Assembly: GCA_024404915.1 (NCBI GenBank)
Contig: JAKSPJ010000012.1
Span: 16,871-80,870, forward strand
DNA: 64,000 bases
Direction of reading: 5' to 3'
Source: Oscillospiraceae bacterium
GTDB lineage: Bacteria; Bacillota; Clostridia; Oscillospirales; Ruminococcaceae
Both the position numbers and the translations under genes were made by a program. Position 1 is the first letter of the stretch, and every line of letters begins with the position of its first letter. Below, one piece after another: positions 45,162 to 54,621 of the stretch. Under the pieces are notes generated by a model. The model saw only the letters and a list, made by a program, of their open reading frames with translations. It had not been told where the DNA came from and searched no databases.

Positions 45162-45190
45162 TTGATAAATTGGAAGGATTATGGTATAAT
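45162..45190 (+). promoter_or_regulatory. Promoter of the GNAT pseudogene
   Basis: TTGATA (45162-45167), 17-nt spacer, TATAAT (45185-45190), followed by an intact ribosome site before ATG 45229. Confidence 0.7.
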
Positions 45191-45228
45191 GGAATGGTAC
45201 GAAAGTGGAATCTGAGAGGTAAAGCAAA

Positions 45229-45470
45229 ATGATTGAAACAAACAGATTAAGAATATATGCCGCATTTCAGGATATCATGAAACAGTTCATTGATGCGCAG
45301 ACTGAGGATGTCCTGAAAACTGCCTACACAGAAAAACTGAACGGCTGTCTGAATCATCCGGATCAATGGGACTCGTATGCAATCTGGATGATTGAACTGC
45401 AAGATGGCACACATATCTGAGCACTCTGTTTCAAAGGGCTTTCTGCGGACGGTATCGCAGAGATCGGATC
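45229..45470 (+). pseudogene. Broken GNAT acetyltransferase gene
   Basis: The frame opens MIETNRLRIYAAF and runs to WMIELQDGTHI, then meets a TGA at about 45418, and continues in frame as ALCFKGLSADGIAEIG. Intact GNAT proteins read through this join as IGDLCFKG, so a Gly codon (GGA) has probably become TGA. The rest of the acetyl-CoA-binding half is missing after EIG. The promoter and ribosome site are still intact. Confidence 0.7.
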
Positions 45471-45770
45471 CGCTGTCAATCTGCAATACTGCATTTCCTT
45501 TCCGATATTATTCGCCGTTGCCTTTGGAACAGGGACGAATCTGATTAAAACATCATCATGCATCTGTGTGTCTCCCTTGATTTTTCCCTCTGTTTCTGTT
45601 TTCGTGGCTGCTGCTGAATACGCTGATCTCCTGCGGCTTCGCCCAGCTTTATATGCGTCACCCGTCCGATTGCTTGCTGTTATATTGTGCCAACTTCTAT
45701 GATTCGATCCTGACGCTTCACCTCTTGAACGAACGGAAACATATGATAATCGGATATGGAGGATAATGTG
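45471..45770. other. Remnant-rich stretch
   Basis: Nothing intact. The minus strand has a short open piece (HDDVLIRFVPVPKATANN) that looks coding but has no known start or family, so it is probably part of the same decayed element. Confidence 0.3.
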
Positions 45771-46250
45771 ATGAAACGAGTACTTGTAAAATCTGTTCAT
45801 GGAGCATTCGGATATGTTATGGAGCATTATTATCCGTTTGGAATGGAAAAAGAATCTGCCGAAGAAGGTTCTTTGACAGATACATATGCAGTAATTTCAA
45901 TTCAGGACAGTCACACAAACGGATTTGGATTTCAGTTTGCTGAAAATCAGTTCTGCAAGGGCGTTCTCACTTTGTATTTCGATGATATCGCTAAAGATGT
46001 CGAAGGGGCGGTGCTGTTTAATGATGACATGGCGGACAGTATCATTGAATTTATCGAACAGTACAGAAAGTCTGTCGATACACTGCTGATACACTGCTAT
46101 GCAGGACAGTCCCGTTCAAGAGCAGTCGGAGCATTTGCAGTAGAAATGCTTGGCGGTGACAACAGTAGATATTTTGAAGAAGGAACACCTAATATGTATA
46201 TCTATGATGTTCTTGAATCTGCATGGTTAAGAAAACAGTTATGTCTGTAA
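45771..46250 (+). CDS. Small protein tyrosine/dual-specificity phosphatase-like protein
   Basis: 159 residues. The loop IHCYAGQSRSRAVGAF contains the CX5R phosphatase motif (C109, R115) with the usual flanking His and Ser/Thr. The rest is a short alpha/beta fold of the cyanophycin/phage-type predicted phosphatases. Substrates could be phosphotyrosine proteins or small molecules. The start is ATG 45771 behind GGAGG. The DUF6125 gene follows 19 bp downstream, so the two form a unit embedded in a remnant-rich region. Confidence 0.75.
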   Translation: MKRVLVKSVHGAFGYVMEHYYPFGMEKESAEEGSLTDTYAVISIQDSHTNGFGFQFAENQFCKGVLTLYFDDIAKDVEGAVLFNDDMADSIIEFIEQYRKSVDTLLIHCYAGQSRSRAVGAFAVEMLGGDNSRYFEEGTPNMYIYDVLESAWLRKQLCL

Positions 46251-46269
46251 ATAATATTGGAGAAAATCA

Positions 46270-46785
46270 ATGAAGAATTTTGAAAATCTGAATTCATATT
46301 CAAAGGAAGAACTTATAAAACTGATTGAAATATACTCAAAAAACTGGCTTGCTATGGACGGAGTATGGTTTCAGTCAATTGAAAAAAAGCTCGGTATGGA
46401 AGAAGCAATGTATCACGATGCAGAGGCTTGGAAAAGATTTACAGTAACTGAAGCAAAGCGTATTAAAGAATTTCTCGGATTACAGGACAATTCCGGAGTA
46501 CAGGGACTTGAAAAAGCACTTCGTCTGAGATTCTATGCTAATCTGAATGCAGATATAATTGAAACGGAAGATAACACCTTGATTTACACAGCAGTTGAAT
46601 GCAGAGTTCAGACGGCAAGAGCAAGAAAGGGAATGCCTTTTCATCCGTGCAAGTCTGTAGGTATAATAGAATACAGCGAATTTGCAAAGGTAATTGATGA
46701 TAGATTTGAATGTGAATGTCTTAGCTGTTATCCCGACATTACAGATGAATCCTGTTGCTGTAAATGGAAATTTACAATCAGATAA
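46270..46785 (+). CDS. DUF6125-like protein
   Basis: 171 residues, soluble. Shared features with DUF6125 proteins are the WLAMDGVWFQSIEKKLG opening (about 32-48), the HPCKSVGIIEYSEFA block and the Cys cluster CECLSCYPD...CCCKW near the end, suggesting metal binding. The family function is unknown. The ATG follows GGAGAAAATCA. It is second in a unit with the phosphatase-like gene. Confidence 0.7.
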   Translation: MKNFENLNSYSKEELIKLIEIYSKNWLAMDGVWFQSIEKKLGMEEAMYHDAEAWKRFTVTEAKRIKEFLGLQDNSGVQGLEKALRLRFYANLNADIIETEDNTLIYTAVECRVQTARARKGMPFHPCKSVGIIEYSEFAKVIDDRFECECLSCYPDITDESCCCKWKFTIR

Positions 46786-46836
46786 AACCCCTTAGTCTAT
46801 TGCAACACACAAAATCTGTTTCATATAAGTTCAATT

Positions 46837-46959
46837 ATGAATTTTGAAATGATGAAAACTTTTATTGAAACCCTGAATAATAAATCACTCTTCCTGCTTC
46901 AAACTGTAAATAATTGCATAAACACCGAAATATCCCGTAGAATCGGACTTTATGAATAA
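46837..46959 (+). CDS. Possible 40-residue small ORF
   Basis: ATG 46837 to TAA 46959 (opening MNFEMMKTFIETLNNKS). The ribosome site is poor. It may be a fragment of a decayed gene or a chance frame. Confidence 0.25.
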   Translation: MNFEMMKTFIETLNNKSLFLLQTVNNCINTEISRRIGLYE

Positions 46960-47063
46960 CTGTTTTTTAAATGTTCTGGTAGAACTCTGGCTGCGGTTTT
47001 CATATTATGTGATATATGCAGATACATCTTTGGTCAATCAGTTGCAAGAAAAAATGCGGATGG

Positions 47064-47092
47064 TTGACAAATTCGCTTTTTTTTGGTATGAT
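47064..47092 (+). promoter_or_regulatory. Promoter of the aminotransferase gene
   Basis: TTGACA (47064-47069), 17-nt spacer, TATGAT (47087-47092), about 55 bp before ATG 47148. The rest of 46960-47063 is empty. Confidence 0.75.
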
Positions 47093-47147
47093 AATACTGG
47101 TATGAAATGTAGTACCACAATTCTTAATTTGGAAAAGAGGTTTTATT

Positions 47148-48350
47148 ATGGCTTTTCAACCTTTTCAGAATTCGATGCTTGCTCTTGGTCAGGCACCTTC
47201 TGTAATCCGTGAGACATTTGAATATGGCAATCGCCGTGCACAGGAAATCGGCAGAGAGAATGTGTTCGATTTCAGTCTGGGTAATCCCAGTGTCCCAGCA
47301 CCGGAAAGTGTTCATGATTCCATCCGCCGTCTGATGGATGAAACAGATTCAGTCATGCTTCATGGTTACACCTCTGCGATTGGTGCAGAACCTGTTCGTG
47401 CAGCCATTGCGGCTGATATCAATCGTCGTTTTGATGCCGGTATTTCTGCACAGGATTTGTATATGACCTGCGGTGCAGCAGCATCTCTGACAGTAACACT
47501 GCATGCTGTGCTTTGCCCTGGAGATGAGTGCATGACCTTTGCACCGTTCTTCCCGGAATATCGTGTTTTTGTGGAATCCGCAGGCGCAAAGCTTGTGACT
47601 GTTCCTGCAGATACAGAGCAATTTCAGATGAATCTGGCTGCATTTGAGAAGTTGATTACACCAAATACCAAGGCAGTAATTATCAATACACCGAATAATC
47701 CGACAGGTGTTGTATTCACCGAAGAAAACCTGAATGCTTTTTGTGAAATTCTGCGAAATAAGGAAGCAGAATATGGTCATGTAATTTATCTCATTGCTGA
47801 TGAACCATACAGAGAGCTTGTTTATGATGACACCACTATTGTGCCGTATCTGACCAATTTGTATGACGATACATTTGTCTGCTATTCCTTCAGTAAATCC
47901 CTGTCACTGCCGGGTGAACGTATTGGTTATATTGTGGTATCCCCGAAGATGCAGCAGAACACTCTGGTATACGCCGCAGTATGTGGTTCCGGACGCGCAT
48001 TAGGTTTTGTCTGTGCACCGAGCATGGCACAGCGTGTAGTGGCAGATAATCTCGGAAAAACGGGTGATTTGTCCATTTATCGCAAGAATCGGGATTTGCT
48101 GTATAATGCGCTGACAGAGTATGGCTATCGCTGCATTTATCCGGATGGTGCTTTTTATCTGTGGGTTCAGGCATTAGAAGAGGATGCAAATGCATTCTGC
48201 ATGAAGGCGAGAGATTATGAGCTTCTGCTGGTTCCATCGGATTCCTTTGGATGCAAGGGCTATATTCGTATTGCATACTGTGTTACTACAGAGATGATTG
48301 AGAAGAGCCTGCCGGCTTTCAAGAAACTGGCAGAGTACTATGGCAAGTAA
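47148..48350 (+). CDS. PLP-dependent class I/II aminotransferase
   Basis: 400 residues with the fold type I signature: NTPNNPTGVVF, ADEPYRELVYDD and SFSKSLSLPGERIGY, with the PLP Lys at 250. It resembles aspartate/aromatic or alanine aminotransferases of clostridia, but the amino-acid specificity cannot be told. The ATG follows AAGAGG. It is a single-gene unit with its own promoter and a strong terminator. Confidence 0.9.
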   Translation: MAFQPFQNSMLALGQAPSVIRETFEYGNRRAQEIGRENVFDFSLGNPSVPAPESVHDSIRRLMDETDSVMLHGYTSAIGAEPVRAAIAADINRRFDAGISAQDLYMTCGAAASLTVTLHAVLCPGDECMTFAPFFPEYRVFVESAGAKLVTVPADTEQFQMNLAAFEKLITPNTKAVIINTPNNPTGVVFTEENLNAFCEILRNKEAEYGHVIYLIADEPYRELVYDDTTIVPYLTNLYDDTFVCYSFSKSLSLPGERIGYIVVSPKMQQNTLVYAAVCGSGRALGFVCAPSMAQRVVADNLGKTGDLSIYRKNRDLLYNALTEYGYRCIYPDGAFYLWVQALEEDANAFCMKARDYELLLVPSDSFGCKGYIRIAYCVTTEMIEKSLPAFKKLAEYYGK

Positions 48351-48371
48351 TGAGATCATATATCGGTCCGG

Positions 48372-48414
48372 AAAGTACGCACATCCATCATATTGGATGT
48401 GCGTACTTTTTCTT
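48372..48414 (+). terminator. Terminator after the aminotransferase
   Basis: Fifteen-bp perfect inverted repeat (48372-48386 / 48395-48409) with an 8-nt loop, followed by T-rich sequence. Confidence 0.9.
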
Positions 48415-48476
48415 CCAATACAACATTTGATATTTCATACAGTTTTCATCTGATAAGAAAACCACTTGCTGTTTTT

Positions 48477-48549
48477 GTTTCCAAAGCTAAGAGTATGCGT
48501 GGAGATCACATCACTTCCAAGATACCATATGGTTACAAGCGGCATCATT
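48477..48549 (+). pseudogene. Serine recombinase fragment
   Basis: A short piece reading VSKAKSMRGDHITSKIPYGYKR matches the region after the resolvase domain of large serine recombinases (rG...S...pYGY). It has no start and no other recombinase parts nearby. The rest of 48415-48660 holds nothing else I can support. Confidence 0.45.
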
Positions 48550-48665
48550 GTGGAATATCAGCTGAGGAGGGCTTTGGCTCTCCTCTTTGCGTTAACCTGA
48601 TGCAGAAGAAAACGGAATCGTGCGCCGGAAGAAACATTCAATCATAAATTGAGCAGGATTGTACA

Positions 48666-48694
48666 TTGTTCAGCCGTGCATTTTTCGGTATAAT
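48666..48694 (+). promoter_or_regulatory. Promoter of the pectate lyase gene
   Basis: TTGTTC (48666-48671), 17-nt spacer, TATAAT (48689-48694), about 90 bp before ATG 48786. Confidence 0.65.
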
Positions 48695-48785
48695 AAAACT
48701 GAATGGTATGTATTATTTATCAGTACCGTGAAATGTGGCAGATTATTACCGCAGAAGCGGCTTTTATTATACAGGGGGAAAGAAT

Positions 48786-51185
48786 ATGAAGAGATATCAG
48801 AGAAAATTGACTGCCTTTCTGGCGGCAGCGGCGGTGCTGTCCGGCAGTCTCAGTTGTATGCTGTCAGTGCCTTCCGCATCTGCGAAGGAAAAGCTGCTTG
48901 CCTTTCCGGGTGCGGTCGGTGCCGGCAGATATGCAACAGGCGGACGTGGCGGCGAGGTCTACCATGTGACGAATCTGAATGATTCCGGAGAAGGTTCGCT
49001 CCGTGATGCTGTCAGCAAGCCAAACCGCATAGTGGTATTCGATGTCAGCGGTACAATCGAACTGAACGGAAACATCATCTGTTCGGATAACATTACAATT
49101 GCCGGACAGACTGCACCGGGCGGCAGCGGCGTGACGCTGAAAAACTATAAGTTTGGCATGGGCGGCGATAATATCATTGTGCGGTATCTGAGCTCCCGCC
49201 CGGGACCGGATAAATGCACCAGCTCCGGCAATGACGGCTGGGGAGGCGCCAAAGGCTCCTATTCCATCATAGACCACTGCTCACTCGGCTGGACAACTGA
49301 TGAACAGTGGGGTCTTTATTCCAACAATGAATATTACACGGTGCAGTATTCCGTAATCGGCCCTGCAAATTCATGGGGCGGTCATGTCAAGGGTGTGCAC
49401 GGCTTCGGCATTATGTTGGGAAAAGGTTATCTCAGCTTTGACCACAATCTCATTATCCACAATGTATCACGTAATTTCCGAGGCAAGACACAGGGAACAG
49501 AAACTGCAGATTTCACGAATAATATCATTTATGACTGGGGATATCAGACTACATACGGCACGATTGGGCATCTTAATTATATCAATAATACGCTGAAAGC
49601 CGGTAATTCGACAACAGGCGGCTATCACTGGATGTATGTGGACAGTACCACCAGCCCACAGAATTTCAAGGTTTACTGCGCAGGAAACCGCCTGATTAAC
49701 AAGGACGGCTCGTTCCATTCAATTACAGGAGATAACTGGGCCGGCGTAACGGTCAAGGAGTCGATTGGCATCACAAAAAACAACCTCTATAGCCCATCGC
49801 CATTTCAGACCATTCTGGATGGTGAGAATGTATCTACGGCGGCAGCCTGTGAAAGCGCAGAAGCATCTTACGGACACGTCATCAGTTTTGCAGGCAACGG
49901 CATCAGCCCCGGGAAGCGTACCGCCATTGACCGTCAGTGCGCTGATGAAACGAAAAACGGTACAGGTCAGTGCAGCGGAACAGAAGCCTATGACGGTTCT
50001 GTGTCGGAGCTGAGCAAATATAATATCAAATGCGGTGTGACATATCAGTATCCGGCAGCCGTTCTGAAAAAAGAAATCACAGATGCGGATAATGACGGCA
50101 TGGACGATGCATGGGAGCTTGCACGTGGCCTGAATCCGGATGATCCGACCGACTATCAGCACGATTACTGCGGTCAGGGCTATATGAATATCGAATACTA
50201 TATCAATGACCTGACTGTGAATTCATTTCCTGAAGGCGTTGTGAAGCTCTCGCCGGAAAGCAGCAGTTCTTCCAGCATTAAACGAGGCGCTGTGATGGAT
50301 ACAACTGCAAAATATGAAATTGCAGATGCGGCAACTGGTGCATTGCTGGAAAATGCAGAGCGATATATATTGAAAGAAGCAGATGCAGGATACTATCAGA
50401 TTATCGATGTCGAGACCGGGGAAAAACTTTTCGGTGATGAACAGTATAAGTTTGTCAGAGCTGGAAATGGATATTTCATTTATACCAGAGGCTCTGATGA
50501 TACTGAGTGTATCGGCGGTGCGGGCACAGTCTGGCTTGTGACACCGAAGCTTGATGCAGTCAAGGGCAGGATGGTGCGTGTAGATGTGCTGGATGCTGCA
50601 TACTATGATTATTGGCGCATTGACAGTGGTGCAGAAACAGGAGATGCTTTGTTCGGAGACAGAACAACTGACCGTTGTGCAATCTCTGTGCTGCCGGATT
50701 CGCTTACCGGTGCAGAGCTGATTCTGACGCCCTGTGATGCGAAAAACTCCACAGCAGAGCAGGCGAAGCTCACCGCAGCACAGAATCTGACACTGTATGT
50801 TGGTCTGGATTCACGTCTGGAAAAGGTTCCGGCATGGCTTTCGGATTTTACCAAAACAGGCGAAACGGTGGCGACAACCAATGATGTGGTATTTGACATC
50901 TATAAAAAGACGATGCATGAAGGGGATACGGTTTTGCTTGGTGCAAACGGGCAGGCATCCTACTGCATGAATTATATTGTGCTGGCTGCGGCAGACAGCA
51001 GCGTTCTTACCGGTGATGTGAATCTGGACGGCAACATTACCGCAGCAGATGCGTATATGTTGGCAGAATATCTGCGGACCGCAGCCGCACTGACCACAGA
51101 GCAGGCAGCACAGGCAGATCTCAGCGGCGACGGAAAACTGAATGCTGCAGATCTCAGCCTTTTGAAGCAGCTGATTTGCAAATAA
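48786..51185 (+). CDS. PL1 family pectate lyase with dockerin
   Basis: 799 residues. The signal peptide is about 1-34. A right-handed beta-helix of polysaccharide lyase family 1 (about 37-420) opens with AFPGAVGAGRYATGGRGGEVYHVTNL and contains IDHCSLGW and SRNFRGK, typical of pectate lyases that split polygalacturonate by beta-elimination with Ca2+. A Ca-binding DADNDGMDDAWELARGLNPDD turn (about 440-460) ends that unit. About 250 residues of unrecognised sequence with two beta-rich segments follow, then the dockerin (about 738-796, GDVNLDGNITAADAYMLAEYL). ATG 48786 follows GGGGGAAAG. It brings pectin degradation to the cellulosome. Confidence 0.9.
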   Translation: MKRYQRKLTAFLAAAAVLSGSLSCMLSVPSASAKEKLLAFPGAVGAGRYATGGRGGEVYHVTNLNDSGEGSLRDAVSKPNRIVVFDVSGTIELNGNIICSDNITIAGQTAPGGSGVTLKNYKFGMGGDNIIVRYLSSRPGPDKCTSSGNDGWGGAKGSYSIIDHCSLGWTTDEQWGLYSNNEYYTVQYSVIGPANSWGGHVKGVHGFGIMLGKGYLSFDHNLIIHNVSRNFRGKTQGTETADFTNNIIYDWGYQTTYGTIGHLNYINNTLKAGNSTTGGYHWMYVDSTTSPQNFKVYCAGNRLINKDGSFHSITGDNWAGVTVKESIGITKNNLYSPSPFQTILDGENVSTAAACESAEASYGHVISFAGNGISPGKRTAIDRQCADETKNGTGQCSGTEAYDGSVSELSKYNIKCGVTYQYPAAVLKKEITDADNDGMDDAWELARGLNPDDPTDYQHDYCGQGYMNIEYYINDLTVNSFPEGVVKLSPESSSSSSIKRGAVMDTTAKYEIADAATGALLENAERYILKEADAGYYQIIDVETGEKLFGDEQYKFVRAGNGYFIYTRGSDDTECIGGAGTVWLVTPKLDAVKGRMVRVDVLDAAYYDYWRIDSGAETGDALFGDRTTDRCAISVLPDSLTGAELILTPCDAKNSTAEQAKLTAAQNLTLYVGLDSRLEKVPAWLSDFTKTGETVATTNDVVFDIYKKTMHEGDTVLLGANGQASYCMNYIVLAAADSSVLTGDVNLDGNITAADAYMLAEYLRTAAALTTEQAAQADLSGDGKLNAADLSLLKQLICK

Positions 51186-51208
51186 TTGATTGAAAGGAAT
51201 CGAATGAT

Positions 51209-52207
51209 ATGAGACTATGTAAAAACTGTGGTGCTGAAAATGAAGATGAAGCAGCAGTATGCAAATTCTGCGGATTTGAATTTGAATCGGTTCAAGGGGA
51301 AACAGGATTGAATTCCAAAGAACATACAATAGAATGTTCAGACGAAAAACCAGAGGTTACAGAGAAGCAGGAAAAGAATAAAAATGGCGTAATCGTATTC
51401 CTTACAATTATTATTGCTATTCTTCTGACTGTAATCATATTGCTGCTTCTTTTCCTGATAAAGAATATAAAGACGGATGATTACACAACGGATAATCAGA
51501 TGGCATCAGATTTGGTATCAAGCGAAAGTATAACTGAGATCACATCCGATTCTATAACAGAAAAGACAAACGAGAATACAACAGAAACGATTGCCACTCA
51601 GATTCAGACTGAGCTTACTGCCGAAGAGACAACTGCGGAAGAAACGAATTCTGCTATCAATCAGACAGAAAACGAGTCTGTTCCCGAGGAGAAAAAAGAA
51701 CCGATGGCAGAGCCGGCTCAAAAAGGTGAGGATTATGTACAGGCTTATGGTGAGCTGGTCAGTCAAGCGAATGAATTGAACAGAGATTCCGTCTTTCGTA
51801 GTTATACATTATTTGATATCGATAATAACGGGATTTATGAATTGATACTTGCTTTTGGAACCTGTGAAGCAGATAGAGTGTATAAATTCTTTACGATTGA
51901 TAACAATATTATTAAGTACTGCGGCGATCTTTCTGGCGGTCACTCATATTTCACTAATATGGATGGGAAACTTTGTAATAATATGGGACACATGGGCTAC
52001 CAGCATACTGATATAGTATCTTTGACTAATAAGTATATATCCACTTCGAGTTACTATGATTCATATGAAGCAGGAGAAGATATGCTTGAAGATTATTATA
52101 CCTTTGGCACTGAAATCAAGATGTATGACTTTTCTGATTCTTCTCTGCTTGCAGCATATAGCCAAACAACATATGAACCACATCATTATTCGGAGGAATA
52201 CTATTGA
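51209..52207 (+). CDS. Zinc-ribbon membrane protein
   Basis: 332 residues. The N-terminus is a zinc ribbon (CX2C ... CX2C at C4, C7, C18, C21), followed by a charged segment, one membrane helix (about 59-84), a Thr/Glu/Ser-rich linker (about 90-175) and an outer beta domain (about 180-325, LFDIDNNGIYELILAFG). Such proteins are common in clostridia, but their function is not known. The ATG follows AAAGGAATCG, 23 bp after the pectate lyase stop, so it may share its transcript. Confidence 0.75.
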   Translation: MRLCKNCGAENEDEAAVCKFCGFEFESVQGETGLNSKEHTIECSDEKPEVTEKQEKNKNGVIVFLTIIIAILLTVIILLLLFLIKNIKTDDYTTDNQMASDLVSSESITEITSDSITEKTNENTTETIATQIQTELTAEETTAEETNSAINQTENESVPEEKKEPMAEPAQKGEDYVQAYGELVSQANELNRDSVFRSYTLFDIDNNGIYELILAFGTCEADRVYKFFTIDNNIIKYCGDLSGGHSYFTNMDGKLCNNMGHMGYQHTDIVSLTNKYISTSSYYDSYEAGEDMLEDYYTFGTEIKMYDFSDSSLLAAYSQTTYEPHHYSEEYY

Positions 52208-53150
52208 GGGCAACGTTAAACACCAGGAACGGCTGCGATTGTTCATATGAGTGGACGTTTGAAAGTTGCTATGAAAAAGGAGGCTGCCCTAACACATCCT
52301 GGCTTTTGCATTTTTTTCCATTACTATTCAGCTCTATAATCGTGTATCTTTTTTCATTTGCTACAGATGATTTTTTGTTCATTTGCGTTTCTTATATTGA
52401 TTCCAAAGGCCACAATACTCATCTGAAGGAATGCAGTCACTACGGTTAGCAACAAATACAACAATCATCAAATCACCATATTGTCGGCGCTTTCGGAGAG
52501 AAGCATTTTGAGATTTAATGTTGTATGTCATTCTTGAGTTGTATTTGTTTAGGATTTGATGTGATTGAACAAAATTATAAATTGATAAAAGGCACTGTAA
52601 AAAAACACCATTTTTCAGCCAATGCAAACCAGTGACAAATCAAAAATACCTGATTTCAGTTTTGACACTTGAAATCAGGTATTTTCTTTTGTGATTTATA
52701 AAAAATGTTGAAAAACAGGCACCGCAAAGCTCACCATTGAGATTTTCATAGTACAATTGTGTTGAAAATCTGCAATCGTTGATGTATTTTGGAATCTTTG
52801 TAGGGGCGCAGCAATCAGCACCCCGATTTTCGGTTTTCCCCAGTGTCATTTGACTAAATTACGGATTATACATGATTTTGCACCCAACTTTTGATAGAAT
52901 AGGTGTAAAGACCTATATTCAGGGGGAATAACCTTTGTTTAAACTGTATATATAATAGCACCGATTGAAATTCCTGCTGAGTTTTTTCAAAATTCCGTTC
53001 GGAACTGAATCTCGCTCTCAAAAAAATCAAATTTCCTCGATTTTATCGATACTTCGTCATTTTTTATTTGGTTTGAGGAGACCCTGATTATAATTGTTTA
53101 TGCATAAGCCTGTCTTCTATAACCAAACATTGCAAAATATACGCCAGCTG
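52208..53150. other. Long non-coding region
   Basis: About 940 bp without a supported gene. It holds a strong terminator-like hairpin (52643-52685), a short ATAGGT/ACCTAT hairpin (52899-52916) and a possible dispersed repeat around 52800. Open frames on both strands here lack ribosome sites. Confidence 0.4.
52643..52685. terminator. Bidirectional terminator-like hairpin
   Basis: Sixteen-bp perfect inverted repeat (52643-52658 / 52670-52685) with an 11-nt loop and A/T tracts at both ends. No gene end lies within 400 bp. Confidence 0.75.
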
Positions 53151-53179
53151 TTGACATATTCGAAGAAATATGATATGCT
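53151..53179 (+). promoter_or_regulatory. Promoter of the transglutaminase-repair gene cluster
   Basis: TTGACA (53151-53156), 17-nt spacer, TATGCT (53174-53179), just upstream of the ribosome site for ATG 53208. Confidence 0.75.
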
Positions 53180-53207
53180 TTATATAGACATTACGAAAGG
53201 GGATTCT

Positions 53208-54239
53208 ATGGAAAAGGCAGAGCATTACTACTATTCACTACTGAACAAAGAGCAACAGCAGGCTTATCACATGATTCTGGAAGGATTGCTCGCTTTAAAG
53301 GACTCCTTCCCTGTTTTACGACTATCCCAGAAAGAGATTTCGGATATCTATTTCTTTGTTCGATTGGATTATCCAGAAATATTTTGGTCAGTAACATTCA
53401 AATATAGATACTATACGGATTCCACATTCGTTGAACTGACACCTAAATATCTCTTTCATAAAGATAAGGTTCGTGAACATCAAAAAGCAATGGATGCGAG
53501 GATTAAAAAACTCTGCGCACAGATACAAAAAATGGATGAAAAAGAAAAAGAAATTTTCATTCATGATTTCATCTGTCTCAATGTCAGATATGATAAACTG
53601 AAAAAAGAATATTCCCATGAAATCATCGGTTCACTCGGAAATGGCGTCGCAGTATGTGAAGGAATGGCTAAAGCAGTCAAAGTGCTTTGCGATCACCTCG
53701 GCATCTGGTGCATTGTTGCACTTTCTGAGGCAAATCCGGAGAAAGGCATTCGTTATCGGCATGCATGGAATGTCATACGAATAGACGGTCAATACTATCA
53801 CCTGGATGCCACTTTTGATAATACCATTTCCAAATCCGGGATTCTTCGCCATGATTATGTAAATCTATCTGACAAACAGATATTCAGAGACCATGAACCC
53901 GTAATATGGACTATTCCTGCCTGTACGGACAGCGACCATTTTTATTATAAGGATAATAAAATATCCTGGACCACACTGGATGAAGTACGGAAACGAGTGA
54001 AACAAGCTGTTAAAAAAGGAAAAAATCTTCTGTTTCATTGGCGGGGCGGATATCTGACCAAAGAGGTATTTCAAGAACTGCTTACAATTTTTGAAGAAGA
54101 ATCTACCGCAAAAAACAAATATGCATCCTGCTCTGTTAACTGGCCTCAGTCCGTCATATCCGTCATTTTTTCAGAGAAAAAACAAGAAACTGACTTCAGA
54201 ATTGAGCAAGTCAATGAAAGCGAAATGGAAGAAGCATAA
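53208..54239 (+). CDS. Transglutaminase-like protein
   Basis: 343 residues. The papain-like transglutaminase core has the catalytic triad Cys150 (GNGVAVCEGMAKA), His185 (RHAWNVIRI) and Asp200 (YHLDATFD). No signal peptide is seen from ATG 53208, which follows AAAGGGG; an upstream in-frame ATG (53094) lies before the promoter. Bacterial members of this fold are mostly proteases or amidases. It is followed by an alkyltransferase gene after 22 bp, so it heads a plus-strand cluster that includes DNA-repair genes; a link in function is not known. Confidence 0.8.
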   Translation: MEKAEHYYYSLLNKEQQQAYHMILEGLLALKDSFPVLRLSQKEISDIYFFVRLDYPEIFWSVTFKYRYYTDSTFVELTPKYLFHKDKVREHQKAMDARIKKLCAQIQKMDEKEKEIFIHDFICLNVRYDKLKKEYSHEIIGSLGNGVAVCEGMAKAVKVLCDHLGIWCIVALSEANPEKGIRYRHAWNVIRIDGQYYHLDATFDNTISKSGILRHDYVNLSDKQIFRDHEPVIWTIPACTDSDHFYYKDNKISWTTLDEVRKRVKQAVKKGKNLLFHWRGGYLTKEVFQELLTIFEEESTAKNKYASCSVNWPQSVISVIFSEKKQETDFRIEQVNESEMEEA

Positions 54240-54261
54240 TTCACTGATTGAAAGGAAACAC

Positions 54262-54597
54262 ATGGCTAACAAATTTCAGCTGATTTATCAGATTGTCAGA
54301 AAAATCCCTTGTGGAAAAGTGGCTACCTACGGTCAGATTGCGGCTCTGACAGGAAATCCAAGATGGGCAAGAACTGTGGGATATGCACTGCACGCCAATC
54401 CGTATCCATGGGGCAGCCATTTTCCAAAAGAGTTGCAGATTCCCTGTCATAGAGTTGTAAACCGCTTCGGTAAAACTGCTGCGGCATTTGCATTCGGCGG
54501 AATGGACATGCAAAGAAAAATGCTGTTGGCGGAGGGGGTTTCTTTTACTGCAGAGGACTGCGTTGATTTAAAAAAGCATCTATGGGACGGCACTTAA
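54262..54597 (+). CDS. O6-alkylguanine-DNA alkyltransferase-like protein
   Basis: 111 residues, only the DNA-binding C-terminal domain of the Ogt/MGMT family. The helix-turn-helix arginine-finger region is PCGKVATYGQIAALTG, and the active Cys62 is in IPCHRVVNRFG. Atl proteins of similar length have Trp in place of this Cys; here it is kept, so alkyl transfer from O6-methylguanine is possible. ATG 54262 follows GAAAGGA. It is 22 bp after the transglutaminase-like gene and 24 bp before the AlkD gene. Confidence 0.85.
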   Translation: MANKFQLIYQIVRKIPCGKVATYGQIAALTGNPRWARTVGYALHANPYPWGSHFPKELQIPCHRVVNRFGKTAAAFAFGGMDMQRKMLLAEGVSFTAEDCVDLKKHLWDGT

Positions 54598-54621
54598 AAA
54601 AACACAGCCAGAGGATAATTT

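Noticed and set aside
52640..52849. 69-residue minus-strand frame after a hairpin
   Set aside because: It overlaps the terminator, has no ribosome site and looks like part of a dispersed repeat; kept only as a note in the non-coding region.
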